Shown: positions 31,215-41,864, numbered from the stretch's first letter. The stretch: DNA of 64,000 nucleotides from Symbiodinium natans (GCA_905221605.1 CAJNDS010002244.1:446501-510500), one strand, 5' to 3'. Numbers and translations: made by a program. Notes: a model not told the origin generated them from the letters alone.

Positions 31215-31358
31215 GTATTGGCTTCTTGGCATGGATGGATGGAAACTCCACATGTCCCGGCTTGTGCAGATCACTCTGCGCTCCTTGTAAGTTGTGCGTC
31301 CCATAGGAACTCTCGAGTAGGTGTGGCATGTCAAGCTCCTGATGTAGGTTCCCTTCTA

Positions 31359-31425
31359 AGCCCCTTTCGGCCAAAGAGGGTACCCCTTTTGATTCCTAGG
31401 TTACTCTTGGGCCCTTGGGTCTGGG
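31359..31425. repeat. Element M1
   Basis: AAGCCCCTTTCGGCCAAAG … GGGTACCCC … TTACTCTTGGG; same block order as 44535-44600. Confidence 0.45.
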
Positions 31426-31840
31426 AGTTTTTTGTCGCGTGTGCTGACTCAATGACGCCTGTGATTTCAGTTCGCATGTGCAAAGAGGTGCGTGTCGGCA
31501 GACCCAGACACTACCATATCCCTCAATAAGGGAGTGTTCCTTCATTTGTACGAAGAATTTCAGTATGATTCAAGGAGTTTCCTTGAATTCCGAGATAGTG
31601 CGGTCTCGGGGCGTCTCTTCGGTAGGTTCCTAGGGCAGTAGACCTGGAGCGAGCCCAGAGCCCGCGTGACCGTCTGCGCACCAAGCTTAGATGGAATGCG
31701 CTTCAGATCTTTGAAGCTTAAGGTGCTCAATCTCTTAGGAATTGCCAGATGAGGGTTTAGGGTTAAGGGTTTAGGGTTTAGGGTTTAGGGTTTAGGGTTG
31801 TATGCTAGCTGCTGGACGAAGCCAGATAGCTCGAGCAAAG

Positions 31841-31915
31841 GTCGAGATGATTACGGGCAAGGCGCCTTGGGGTCAGTTTGAGACGAGCATCGCGGCGATG
31901 ATCCACGTGGCCACC
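31841..31915 (+). CDS. MAPKKK-like kinase, helix F-G exon
   Basis: Acceptor GCAAAG; 75-nt phase-0 exon reading VEMITGKAPWGQFETSIAA then MIHVAT, the 'VEMxTGxxPW' motif diagnostic of MAPKKKs. Donor GTTCAG at 31916. A telomeric tract (31753-31799) lies just upstream. Confidence 0.92.
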
Positions 31916-32437
31916 GTTCAGGCTGGCATGTGCGGCTTGAGGGTTTTAGGGGGCGTAGGGGCGGTGGGCTCCCTGCTGCATGTGTCAGCTGTGATTCGCT
32001 AAAACGGCTACCCCACAACTGTTCGCAACGGCCGCACGCACTCTGTGTCTGCGTGTGTGTGTGCGCGTGTGTGTGTGGAGAAGGGAAAGGGGAAGGGGGT
32101 TGTTCGTTCTTTGGCTCCCTCACTGTGCGGGCAAAGTGGGGGTGTTCAGGTGCTTAGCGTTTCAGGGCTTGAGCCGAATTCAGCATTCGTTTGAATCTAT
32201 TTTTGTGGGGAATATACCTGACACCCTCGCTCCCTTACACTCCCTTACACCCCCCGGGTAGTTTTTCAGCAGCGAGCCCGCCGAGCCTTGTTGGCAGCTG
32301 TTCTTGCCAGGTGCTGCCTCCGCTGCCCGAGCATGTGGCCTGAGCAGTTTGCGGGATTCGAGGGCGTGGAATTGTCGGTCCTGAACCCTGTGCCCGAAAC
32401 CCGAATCCCATGAAGCCCTAGCCCTAAACCCGACTCC

Positions 32438-32502
32438 CTGGTTCTTAGTATATACCCTTTAAGGGATTGTCTGGGTTCCCTCATTCTCTACTAAGAACCA
32501 CC
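32438..32502. repeat. Element G1
   Basis: CTGGTTCTTAGTATATACCC … TTCCCTCATTCTCTACTAAG then AACCA; imperfect palindrome. Confidence 0.65.
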
Positions 32503-32568
32503 AAAACTCTGAATGGGTTTTTGCAAGGCTGGGCTGAATGATCGTCTGCAGGGGTTTGTGTCTCCCAG

Positions 32569-32652
32569 GTCACAGGATGAGTTCCGGCAAACAGGCGCTG
32601 AGCCCTCCTGCCCAGGTCAGCCCGGACCTACGAGATTTAGTGGCATCCTGCC
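32569..32652 (+). CDS. MAPKKK-like kinase, helix H exon
   Basis: Frame SSGKQALSPPAQVSPDLRDL then VASC corresponds to the 'P..LSxxxxDFLxxCL' stretch of MAPKKKs. Exon ends are approximate; the last 'RDPxxRP' block was not found. Confidence 0.7.
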
Positions 32653-32948
32653 GCTCGGCACGCATCATCAGGACCCCAAAAAATGGCCCAAAGGAATATC
32701 TAAAAAACGCAAAACGGCCCCCTACCTGCCCCCCACCCCGTTTGATGAGGGAATTCACCTAAACCCCAACCCCTAACGTTGCCATTTATCAGGAAGCGAA
32801 GACTGCCATGCTTAAATTTGACCGTTTGCTTGTTCGGGGAGTAGGTTCTTTGTGAGACGTGGTGCTACCTTGCTTTTGGTCGGTGATCCGATTCATGATG
32901 GCATCTGAAGAGGTGTTGGCGCCGACAGAGGTCTTTGACTAAACCCCT

Positions 32949-33073
32949 TGTATACATTGGGATGTCCCCCTTGTACTAGCCACTAGCAGTCCTTAACAGG
33001 GATCATAGTACCCCTATTATAATCCCTGTTAAGGAGCTGTTTGCATAAAGGGGGTACATCCCAATGTATACAG
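32949..33073 (+). repeat. Element B6 with extended TIR
   Basis: TGTATACATTGGGATGTCC … GGTACATCCCAATGTATACA: perfect outer palindrome. GTATAC and ATACAG at its ends could act as donor and acceptor. Confidence 0.85.
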
Positions 33074-33346
33074 TTTTGAAAAAAATTTGGGTCGCTTGCA
33101 GGATCCGTCGCAAGCTTGGCCACCGGCTTTCTCACCACAACTCGTGCAATTGGGGACTACACAACCCCTCAGGGTTTAGGGTTTAGGGGCTCAAGGTTCA
33201 TGGTCCATACTGTCCCAAACCCAAAACTCTTGGGCCTCTCGTGAGAGCCGAAATCCACCAGCACTGAGGCCTCAAAAGCAGCGTGATGCTTAAGCAAGCC
33301 TTTAGCGACTTGGGGGTTCAAGGTTTAGGGTTTGTATAGGATTGAG

Positions 33347-33410
33347 GGTGCAGGGTTTAGGGTTTAGGGTTTAGGGTTTAGGGTTTAGGTTTTAGGGTTT
33401 AGGGTTTAGG
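33347..33410 (+). repeat. Telomeric tract (TTTAGGG)n, 9 units
   Basis: G-strand units with one TTTAGGT variant. Confidence 0.9.
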
Positions 33411-33736
33411 GCCAAAGCCTCAAACCCTTCTCTTTCGGTGGGAGCTGCAGAGGCACCTGCGTCGCCCCGCGCGAGCGACCGAGTGCCCGGAAACTACTTG
33501 CACATCGTAGCCCGGCAAAGTTGGGGGCTTGGGCTCTACACGGTTGTGCGGTGGAGGCCTCAACCTGGAACCCTCAACCCCAACCCCTAAACTACTATTT
33601 GCTTAAGAACCCCAAAAAACTGTTTAAGAAGTCCCTGTATTTCCCTTAAAAGGAATCATACCCTCATTGTTTTGGGGATTCTTAAGCAATAAAACAAACC
33701 AGACATGTAGGTTCGACCTCCTGCCAAGGGATGCAG

Positions 33737-33855
33737 GTTTCTGGGAGAAGGGTCGCAGATGTGGAGCACGTGAAGATTCATCATGAAAACCTTCGCATCC
33801 TCGACCACAAGCCCGAAAGCTTTGAATCTGCAAATGTCCACTGCCTTACTTGGAG
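33737..33855 (+). CDS. Exon ending inside element A10
   Basis: Acceptor GATGCAG (33730-33736); frame RRVADVEHVKIHHENLRI then LDHKPESFESANVH, running into CTTGGAG and a donor GTTCATGG contributed by A10. Shows the same exonised TIR fragment as other A copies. Function unknown. Confidence 0.6.
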
Positions 33856-33988
33856 GTTCATGGGTAGCTATAAGTAGGGTTTAGGGTTTAGGGTTTAGGG
33901 TAATTTTAGGGTTTAGTAGCTATACTTTTACCCTTATTCAGGGTACTTATAACCCTGCTTGAAACTACCCGAGTGAACCTCCAAGTAG
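33846..33988 (+). repeat. Element A10 with telomeric tract inside its arm
   Basis: TACTTGGAGGTTCATGGG … GAACCTCCAAGTA, TA duplication. The inner TAAGTAGGGTT block runs into four TTTAGGG-type units (33876-33915) before the palindrome resumes. The exon at 33737 enters its left end. Confidence 0.85.
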
Positions 33989-34345
33989 GGCATCGGCTGT
34001 GTGGAGCTTGGTTTAGGGTTTAGAGCTTAGGGTTTAGGGTTTGGGGTTTAGGGTACCCCTCGCCCCTTAGACTTTTTCTGCGATCGACGATCTAAGGTGT
34101 GGCTAATTTTGGTGTTGGGAGGGTGGCGCTTGTCGCATATTCAAGGGGGCCACTACTGACTCACTACTGATATATACGCATACACAGAAAGATTTGTTTT
34201 GGGGGGCGGCGCTTTGCAACTCCGCCAATGACAAATCACAACAGAAATGCGAGAACTCACTGTGAGAGAACTGCGAACTGAGTTGCCTTAAGTAGTTCAG
34301 GGATCCCTAATTGGTTTAAGGACTGTTCCTTACCTAAGGGGTTTT

Positions 34346-34445
34346 GGGCTTTCTGGACAACCTTACCATTCCCCAGCTGCATGTGTATACAGCTGCTCAA
34401 GACCCTAGAGAGCGGATGCCTGTTCGTTTGTTCCTGCACGCAGCT
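34346..34445 (+). CDS. Candidate exon
   Basis: Frame LDNLTIPQLHVYTAAQDPRE then RMPVRLFLHA. The opposite strand is also open (34257-34439), so strand is not certain. Confidence 0.35.
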
Positions 34446-34486
34446 TGTTTGAAACCCAACAGGAACCCAGAAATTCCAGCCAAACC

Positions 34487-34672
34487 CAAAACCCTAAACC
34501 CTAAACCCTCAACCCTCAACCCTCAACCCTAAACCCTACACCCTAAACCCTAAACCCTAAACCCTAAACCCTAAACCCTAAACCCTAAACCCTAAACCCT
34601 AAACCCTAAACCCTAAACCCTAAACCCTAAACCCTAAACCCTAAACCCTAAACCCTAAACCCTAAACCCTAC
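34487..34672 (-). repeat. Longest telomeric tract, about 26 CCCTAAA units
   Basis: C-strand orientation, first units degenerate (CCCTCAA, CCCTACA), last 20 or so perfect. Interstitial, since coding-like sequence lies on both sides. Confidence 0.95.
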
Positions 34673-34760
34673 CCAAATCGATAGGTTTCATCACAGCAGC
34701 CTCACTTCCAGAAGTGGAGAGTCCTTCGCTGCTTGTTTGTGCCGTGGCTCACATTATGTT

Positions 34761-34862
34761 ATACTTGGACGTAGGGTTATAACTTTCTACCTATGCTTAT
34801 AACCCTTGTACAGTTAAAAAAAACTTATAGCGCTAGATACTACCCATGAACCTCGAAGTAGG
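34761..34862. repeat. Element A11
   Basis: ATACTTGGACGTAGGGTTAT … CTACCCATGAACCTCGAAGTA; TA duplication. Confidence 0.7.
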
Positions 34863-35037
34863 AGTGCATGGGCAGTCGTTGTGACTCGTTTCAGCATGCA
34901 CCGCCGGAAAGGTATGCAAAGCTCTTCATGTACGCATGGGCCCCAAGGAATGTAGAACTCCTGGACCCCAAAAAGTAGAACTTCCGGACCCCGAAAAGGC
35001 TTGCAATACAGCGCTTGGGAGTCGAACAGGAATTTGC

Positions 35038-35095
35038 AGGTTAGAGGTTCATGGGTAGTTTGAAATAGGGGTGCAACTTGGTCGTAAGAAGGATT
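35038..35095. repeat. Element A12 (left half)
   Basis: GGTTAGAGGTTCATGGGTAG then TTTGAAATAGGGG; no right arm. Confidence 0.5.
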
Positions 35096-35420
35096 CTTCG
35101 CAGGATAGCTACAGTTCTAGCTGATTCGAATGGCTTTATTCCCCGTATTTTGGGGCGCAACCCGATTTTCCATTACATGAATCTCCTAGAGGGGCCCGGG
35201 TTGTCGTAGCATCGCAAGCCTTCTAGTACAGTGTAGTTACCGGTGTCCCCTGTCCAGTTCAATAGCTGCTTACACGTAAGTCAGTCAGGGCTTGCCAGAT
35301 TGGAGCATGCGGCCCTGCTCAGGACACATTTGCATTGGGGCTGCGGAGGTCGCGATGAAAGCGGCCGGCTGCCCCACACATGAGAAAAAAAACAGCTTGG
35401 AATTCGGATTATAAGGGCCT

Positions 35421-35486
35421 GCCCAAGGCGCTGATTGCACCCCGTGCATCGCGTCCTACACGTGGCCGGTTCCAGCAGGACAGAAG
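35421..35486 (+). CDS. Candidate exon with canonical donor
   Basis: Frame DCTPCIASYTWPVPAGQK, stopping at a canonical donor GTAAGT (35487). Function unknown. Confidence 0.45.
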
Positions 35487-35529
35487 GTAAGTGGGCAGCC
35501 TTCGCATATGGCCTGATGCCTGATACGCA

Positions 35530-35655
35530 AAGGTTTCCTGAAATTTTTGCACGAAAGGATGCTTGCACTATGGGTTCTGACACGAAGTGTGGAGGGTGTC
35601 TCATGAGGGGCGGGGGAGCAGCTGAGCAGCTTTGGGGCCCCTGCCATTTCACGAA
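35530..35655 (+). CDS. Candidate exon
   Basis: Frame RFPEIFARKDACTMGSDTK then CGGCLMRGGGAAEQLWGPC; element F1 follows. Likely the next exon after 35486. Function unknown. Confidence 0.45.
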
Positions 35656-35689
35656 TTTAAGCACATTTCTGTTGAAAATCGAGTTCCTA

Positions 35690-35782
35690 AAGACTCCAAT
35701 ACCCCTTAATTAAGGGATATTCCTTGGAGTATATAAGGGCTCCTTAGGGAATATTCCTTAATGAAGGAGTATTGGAGTCTCT
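35690..35782. repeat. Element F1
   Basis: AAGACTCCAATACCCCTTAA … TTAATGAAGGAGTATTGGAGTC; near-perfect palindrome with central TTGGAGTATATAAGG. Confidence 0.8.
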
Positions 35783-35789
35783 GGCAGGC

Positions 35790-37690
35790 ACGCGCGGGCT
35801 TCTTGGGACGCTGTTTTCATTGGCAGGCTTTTTGGACCATCTCAGAGCCCTTGTGTTCGTGCTCTGGGGCCAGCTATTGGGGATCTACAGTTATCCTGTG
35901 CCCCTTTGTTGGAAGGCTTCGAGATCGCTTCCATGGTCCCAATCGCACTCCCATCCCGGCCCTGTGCGTATGACTCCTGGCGAGGCGTAGAGTCGTTGCA
36001 TATGCCGTCCAGATCGTGCTCCCGTCCTGTGCTCGCTCCTTGTGAAGTGCGGAACTGTCATCGCTGTTGGGCTGATGTCCTGTTTGGGGTCTACGCCTTC
36101 GCAACGTGTTTTGAAAATTTGAGTCGGTTCTAGTAAGGATGCGCCATGAAAAGTACAAGTGGTCGCTGCTCTAAATGATGGTCCCTTTGAAGGGTCCTTA
36201 TTATAAGGCGGCCCCTCATATTTGAAGGAAGCAGGGTTTTTTCAAGCACTGACCAATTGTCTCAAGGCTTCCCAGAACACGCTTACTTGTGGCATCAAGC
36301 AGTCTTGAGGCCAGGGCCCGGCGTGAGGCTGACCAATGGGCTTTGTTCTGCTTGTTCCTTATTCTGGAATTCTGCGGTTCTGTCCCCCGAGAGTCGGGTT
36401 CGAAGTGTCGGCATGGGGATAAGTACCTGAAGAGCAGGGAATTATTAGAGGCTTAAGCTTTCGGTTCTAGCATTAGGGCGACAACAACCCCTAAACCCAC
36501 GGGGCCCCGGCTTTGGGCCTTGCCTTTGCACTGGGCCTCCTTCCAGAGATCAGGACGGCACCTTGAACCTAGGTCCTCGAACAGCAACCGGACATTTATG
36601 GAAGGATCTTGGAGACACCTCCGATGATCATCTTTAAATGGAGCTGCACTCTTCTTCGCCTGGTAGCCCTCTGGAGCAGCTCTGCCTTTGTTGCAGAACT
36701 GTTCGAAATTTCCCGCGCGTGCAGAAGTGCAATACAAACCCGTTGGGCCCTAGCCCCTGTTGAGAGCCTAGAGTTGTGCGGTGGTTTACAGCTTTTTAAT
36801 TTTGGGCAGTGCCCAGTTCGTGGGTTTCGACATCCGACCTAGAGAACACATGATCCCGGTTGTTCAAGTTTGTATGTTCAAGGTTGTATGGTTTACTCTA
36901 GGTCTACGCCCAAGACCCAAACCTTCATGCATACTTCAAGTGCTACGATTGCATGCGCTGTAGATCTTTGCAAGAGATGCGCTCCGGACTACTTCGGGCT
37001 GCATTTGCCTCTTGGCATTGGAGAGTGTTCAGGGTTTAGAGATTTTTCTGTTTCTGTAAGTCCGACTCCCGGCACGTTGCTCCCAAGCCCTACTTGGCTC
37101 CAACATTTTTCTTGGACTGGGCACGGGGGGGTCCTGCAACTAGGGGTACTAGTTTATAAGGTGTAGGGCTGCAGGTATCTAGAGAGGGCTTTGCGGGCCT
37201 CGAGGCTTGAAAACTTGGTCATGGTTTGCTGTGCAGGAGGCTTCTAGTTTAGAGCTTCGGGTTCAGGGCTGAGGGGGTTTGAAAGTTTGAAATAGGATCG
37301 TGGGATGACACTGGCATCGTTCAGAGCCTTGGGTATTGCATCTTTTGCGTGGCACTATGAGCTTCTGAATGAAAGGAAGACTTACCCCTGAAGCCCGAAA
37401 ATCCGAGATGCTAAGCCCTTGGACCACAAGCCGTCAACTCTTTGCCACAGAAATCCCAAGACCCTTGTACCTGATGCCAAGGTGGCGCCTGGGCGTCCCC
37501 TGTCGACAGTATGGCAGAAGGGACAATTCACATTGCAAGAGGTGCGACTTTTCTTGCAGTCACCCTCCATGTCAGGGATCGGGATTTGCTCCGAGTGCGG
37601 CCTTGTGCGGGTTTGGGTTGAGGGTTTAGGGTTGAGGGTTCTCATTCTTTGCCCTGATCCTAAAGACCTAGTGCCATGCTTTAATGCGAG
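35790..37690. other. Stretch with only ambiguous open frames
   Basis: Several plus and minus frames are open (36450-36740 minus, 36600-36840 plus) but neither strand is favoured. Element E2 is at 36168-36232. Telomeric units are nearly absent, so this could be a gene-rich block not resolvable by eye. Confidence 0.35.
36168..36232. repeat. Element E2
   Basis: GCTCTAAATGATGGTCCC … GGGTCCTTATTATAAGGC … CCCCTCATATTTGAAGG. Confidence 0.65.
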
Positions 37691-37770
37691 ATCCCACCGT
37701 GCAGCGGTTTGTGTACAGTTTTGATCTGAAGCCTTATATTCCCGATTTTACACCAAGAAAGGATCACTAT
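37691..37770 (+). CDS. Candidate exon
   Basis: After ATGCGAG the frame reads DPTVQRFVYSFDLKPYIPDF then TPRKDHY. Protein-like; function unknown. Confidence 0.5.
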
Positions 37771-38254
37771 TGAGGGAGCTGCCCATGTGTCGTTTGGGCA
37801 CACCTACGATAAGTTGCCTTCGGTACTGAGGTTGGAACTGCGCCCCAGCTGTAGTTGCAATTGGCTTCGGTTCCGCATGAAAGAACGTTTGTTCTTATTG
37901 TTGTACGTGCTTATTGTTGATTGCACATTCAGCTACAACTTGCAAGGCGGCATGTCCCTTGCTGTATCTCTGGATTGGCCTCCATTCTATCCGAAAGCTG
38001 CAGAGGCTGTACTTCCAGCCTGGCACCACAGAAGTTGTGCTTCAGCTAGTCTAGATGCCCATGGCCCGCATGACATGTCGCCCTCGTGAGCCGTTCGTTG
38101 CAAGAGACTTCGCATTTCGTCTTCTCGTAGCTCCGGATTCCGGTGAGTGGGGAGGAACAAAAAGCTATTCGGAGATGTGGTCTAATTAGAACCAAGAAGT
38201 GCATTTGGGATCTGGAGCACATGAGGGCGCCTGTGTTCTAATCAGAAGCATTTG

Positions 38255-38335
38255 AAAGGCTTCGTGTTTTGTGGATATTGAGCAGCAGTGCTTGCGAGAT
38301 GCCGCGACCGCCCTAAGCGGGTGGAGAGTGAAAGT
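38255..38335 (+). CDS. Candidate exon
   Basis: Frame FVDIEQQCLRDAATALSGW; boundaries approximate; function unknown. Confidence 0.4.
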
Positions 38336-38660
38336 GCAGTTACTTCTCCCGGTGCCCAACTGTAGGCCCTTGCCATTGTGGTCTCTTGCCAAGTCCCCTC
38401 ATGGGCGCTCGAGTCGAGTTCGAAGTAATTACATAGGAGGAGACACTGCTTGCAGCTCTGTTTCTGTTGCGTCATATCTAACCCTCTAAACCTTTGACAC
38501 ACTCCATGCCTTCCCAGAAACCCAGACATATCAGAGCGAGTTGTCGTGTTATGTGGCTTCAGTCGTGACTCTTCAGAGGGGCGGTCGGCCCGGCATCTGC
38601 CTCTGCATTTGGGAGCTTCCGGTGGATCCATCATTTTCCTCAGTTGCCGGGTCCCCTTAA

Positions 38661-38773
38661 GACGACGCCCAAAGGGTCCTTGTGCTTGTCGACCGTATGC
38701 GATACCGGGTCCTAAAAGAGCTTGTAGGTTTTAAGTCTCTACTGTATGGGGTACCTGGGCCCTTTGGAAACAT
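38661..38773 (+). CDS. Candidate exon
   Basis: After CCTTAAG the frame reads RVLVLVDRMRYRVLKELVGF then KSLLYGVPGPFGNMTCL. Function unknown. Confidence 0.5.
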
Positions 38774-38818
38774 GACCTGCTTGTAGGATCTGACAGGGTT
38801 TAGATGGAGTTACTTGGA

Positions 38819-38900
38819 TGGTGCGCGTGTACACCAATCTTGAGTGGGACCTTAGGCTCAATGCCGAGATCCGCGGTGAAGCTGTAACAGCTTTGTGAGA
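38819..38900 (+). CDS. Candidate exon
   Basis: Frame MVRVYTNLEWDLRLNAEIRG then EAVTAL; probably next after 38661-38773. Function unknown. Confidence 0.45.
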
Positions 38901-39326
38901 TTCGGTCCTGTGGGAACTTTCAATGCCTCCATGGGCTGTCTCAATGTTGTACATGTTATGGCTTCTTTGGCCAGTGCCAGCCAAAACCGCGAAGGCTGGC
39001 TGACCATGATGCGCTTGGGCGCCCAGATAGACTTGCTCCTTTTGAGGTGATGTTGTCCCCCCTAAGCCCTAAACCCTAAACCCCTAAACCCTCAGCCCTA
39101 AACCCTGAACACTGAACCCTCTCGCGGATACTGTTGGACTTGCTGCTTGACAGGATTGTAGGGTCTTGAGACACATCAGACAGCTGAGGCCCTTACTGTG
39201 GCGCTTTGAGACTCATGCATACCATGCCCTAAGCCCTAAACTTCCTAAACTTCCTACATTGAACCCCACCAACCCGAACCCAAATCCCTAAACCCCCGAA
39301 ACGCCCTAAACCCTAAACCCTAAACC

Positions 39327-39452
39327 CCTCTGAGCCAGAGTCCATCTTGTGGGCCAGAAATCACTAGACCACAGAGGGACCGGTGCTGTCATCCGCAGGC
39401 GCCTTGCGCAGCTCCCATTCCGCACGAGCCCAGGAGTGGTGCAGGGCTACAC
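39327..39452. repeat. 125-bp duplicated segment, copy 1, bounded by CCCTAAA
   Basis: CCTCTGAGCCAGAGTCCATC … GTGGTGCAGGGCTACAC. Same segment at 45927-46052 with about 7 differences; C-strand telomeric units abut both ends in both copies. Confidence 0.93.
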
Positions 39453-39461
39453 AAGTTACAC

Positions 39462-39512
39462 CCTAAACCCTAAACCCTAAACCCTAAACCCTAAACCCTA
39501 AACCCTAAACCC
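39462..39512 (-). repeat. Telomeric tract (CCCTAAA)n, 7 units
   Basis: Right flank of duplicated segment copy 1. Confidence 0.9.
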
Positions 39513-39736
39513 GAACTGGGAGAGTGTTTGGCAGCTCTGGAGCTTCGATCCTCGGTCCTGCGGCTTGTGTGGAGTGCGCGATGTACTCAAGACCCTTCCG
39601 CAAGCTTGCTCCTCTGCGTGCAGCAGAACTGAGCCGGGAAAAGGGGGGGGTTTAGGGTTTAGGGATTAGGGTTTAGGCTTAGGGTTTAGGGTTTAGGGTT
39701 GAGGGAAGATTTCTCACAACCTACCTGTCGCCGCAG

Positions 39737-40100
39737 TTCCCTGAAGACCGAGCAAGCGGCCATGGCTAGGCCTACCAGCCCAGGGCGTTTGAAGTCTAAG
39801 CCTCAATCGGAAGCTGACAAAACATCAAAACAAGCAAAAATCCGATGGCAGGGATACCAAGAGGAGCAAACAGAGCAAAACAGAAGGACGGTGGCAAAGA
39901 ACATGCGAACAAGAGAGAAAGAGAGAGAGAGAGAGAGAGATAAAAGAGAGAGAGAGAGAGTGAGAGCGCGCGCGTGCACACACACACACAGAACACAAGG
40001 CAAACCAAACACGCAACATACACAAGCTAAGGTTTGGGGATGTGGGTGTGAGCAATCATTGGAGTTCGTGCTGTGGCCCTTGAAGCAGGCGGAGGCGTGA
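39737..40100 (+). CDS. Candidate basic, low-complexity coding segment
   Basis: After CGCCGCAG the frame reads SLKTEQAAMARPTSPGRLKS and continues lysine/glutamine-rich, then through an in-frame (GA)n run (39916-39962) encoding Arg/Glu repeats, to TGA at 40098. The real exon may stop before the microsatellite. Confidence 0.4.
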
Positions 40101-40295
40101 TGCCTACCAGTCTCGCTGAAACCTAGCTTCCGACCTGAATCCGAACGGATCAATCAGGTGGTTTAAAGCCGAAACCCTCTCTGCCGCTGAGGCCTGCTGC
40201 CAAAGTTCCCATGGACACAGACGTCATGCCAGAGGCAGCCTCATGGTCCGTAGGCTTGAGGGCCAATAGGGTTTAGGAGCTGAAAGGTTTAGGGT

Positions 40296-40395
40296 ACTAC
40301 TTGGAGGTTCGTGGGTAGTTAAAAGTTGGGTTGAAGCATGGTAATTTGACTTGTGACCCTGTCTAGGGCACGTCGAACCCCACTTAGAACTATTA
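40296..40395. repeat. Element A13 (right terminus degraded)
   Basis: ACTACTTGGAGGTTCGTGGG … GAACCCCACTTAGAACTATT; right terminus lost. Confidence 0.65.
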
Positions 40396-40498
40396 TTCTG
40401 GTATGCTGAAAAGGGACCAGGAGGGCTTTATCCCTGGCCTCTCGGAGAGCTTCGGTTTGACAACAAAGAACAAGGGTTTAGGGCTTAGGGTTTAGGGT

Positions 40499-40644
40499 TT
40501 AGAGCATAGGGCATAGGGCATCAGGTAGCAGGAGGCGCAAAAAGGTAGTGTACTGGTAAAGTTGCTTAAGCACCTCCCTGTCGTCGAAGCTTGCGCGACA
40601 CAGGGTGGCTGCTCTACAATAGGATCCCTTTTGAAGTTCCTCTT
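40499..40644 (-). CDS. Minus-strand terminal exon, function unknown
   Basis: Minus strand: acceptor GCGTCAG, then frame EEELQKGSYCRAATLCRASF, DDREVLKQLYQYTTF, LRLLLPDALCPML. The stop TAA at 40499-40501 lies where the exon runs into a telomeric tract (CTCTAAACCC on this strand). Clearest minus-strand exon in the window. Confidence 0.6.
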
Positions 40645-41176
40645 CTGACGCAGATATACTTATATATGTGTATACATATGTACGTGTGTATATACCCACA
40701 AGGGAAGTACAGAACTGCCCACAGAGCCCACCCTGTTGTCATCAGAGCCGTCGACACTGAATCCTATGCCATGTTCACACACACTCAACGCCCCCCCCCC
40801 CCCATGTGGCCTCTCTAGGCTTAGGGTTCAGGGTTTGGGGTGAGGTCCAAGTTTAGGGTTGGCCGCAGGCTTGAGAGCATTCGGAGGGATCTTCGGCGAC
40901 TTCTGTCTTGCATCCGAGAAGGGTTGAGGGTTTAGAGTATAGGGTTTGGTCGCATGGTCCTTCGTCAACCGCCCTTGTAAGCCGAATCGACACCATGAAC
41001 TCGAACATGTTTGAAAGAGAGCATCCCAACCCAGACCACGCTAGAAACTTGACCAGAACTCCTAGAAGAACAAAACCCTAAAGAACAACCCTAATGCCTG
41101 CAACCCCCATAACAAACCCTAACAACAGAATACACTAAACCTTAATAACCCTAAACCCAAACCTTAAACCTGGCAG

Positions 41177-41305
41177 AAACCTTCCGTGCTGAAGTCAGAA
41201 GCCCCTTGTCCAGGAGAGCAGACCAGGATCCGGGCCCCTCCTCTGCAGCACCCAGAAAGCTCAATACCCTCGTTACTCAGGAATCGGAAAAGGGGCTTGT
41301 GAAAG
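41177..41305 (+). CDS. Exon, function unknown
   Basis: Acceptor TGGCAG; 43 codons without stop reading TFRAEVRSPLSRRADQDPGP then KLNTLVTQESEKGLVK; donor GTATAG at 41306. Preceded by degenerate CCCTAAA units. Confidence 0.55.
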
Positions 41306-41476
41306 GTATAGTCCTCAAGTCAGGATACTTCTGGGACGGAGAGGTTCGGCTGGGTGCAGTTTAGGGTTCAGGATTTAGGGGTTAGGGCTTAGGGTTTCGG
41401 GTTTAGGGTTTAGGGTTTAGCCACGGACCCGTCAGAGCGCGCGGGGTCAAAGGGTTTAGGGTTTAGCCTGTTGGGT

Positions 41477-41552
41477 AACAGGGTAGCAGCCTCCCAGACC
41501 TCGGCAAGCATCTTCATGCAGATTCCCTCGACCAAGACCAGGCTTTCAACCT
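41477..41552 (+). CDS. Candidate exon
   Basis: After GTAACAG two frames are open: LPDLGKHLHADSLDQDQAF and AASQTSASIFMQIPSTK. Frame not decided. Confidence 0.35.
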
Positions 41553-41713
41553 GCTTTAGGATGACCTACTTCGTAGCCCAGTGGTACCCTTTACCGCTTT
41601 TTTGTTATGGGTTCCCTTATACAATACCCAACCCAAAAAAGGGTGCCCTTATTATCATATGGTTACTGGGGGCCTATAAGCGCAGAGGCCCCAATACCCC
41701 TCGAGAGACCCCC

Positions 41714-41744
41714 TGGCTCCTAGTAGGGAATGAGGGAATTAGGG

Positions 41745-41775
<31 letters not shown>

Positions 41776-41864
41776 GGTATACATACATACATACATACAT
41801 ACATACATACCCTTTAAGGGATGGTAGAGGTACCTGATTCCCTCATTCCCTACGAAGAACCAGC
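41714..41864. repeat. Element G2 with two microsatellites in its loop
   Basis: CTGGCTCCTAGTAGGGAATG … (AT)n 41748-41774 … (ATAC)n 41780-41812 … CCCTCATTCCCTACGAAG then AACCAG. Arms match G1. Confidence 0.75.

Noticed and set aside
34487-34672. Real chromosome end or subtelomere
   Set aside because: Longest tract is only about 26 units, bounded by coding-like sequence on both sides, and similar tracts of both orientations occur throughout the window.
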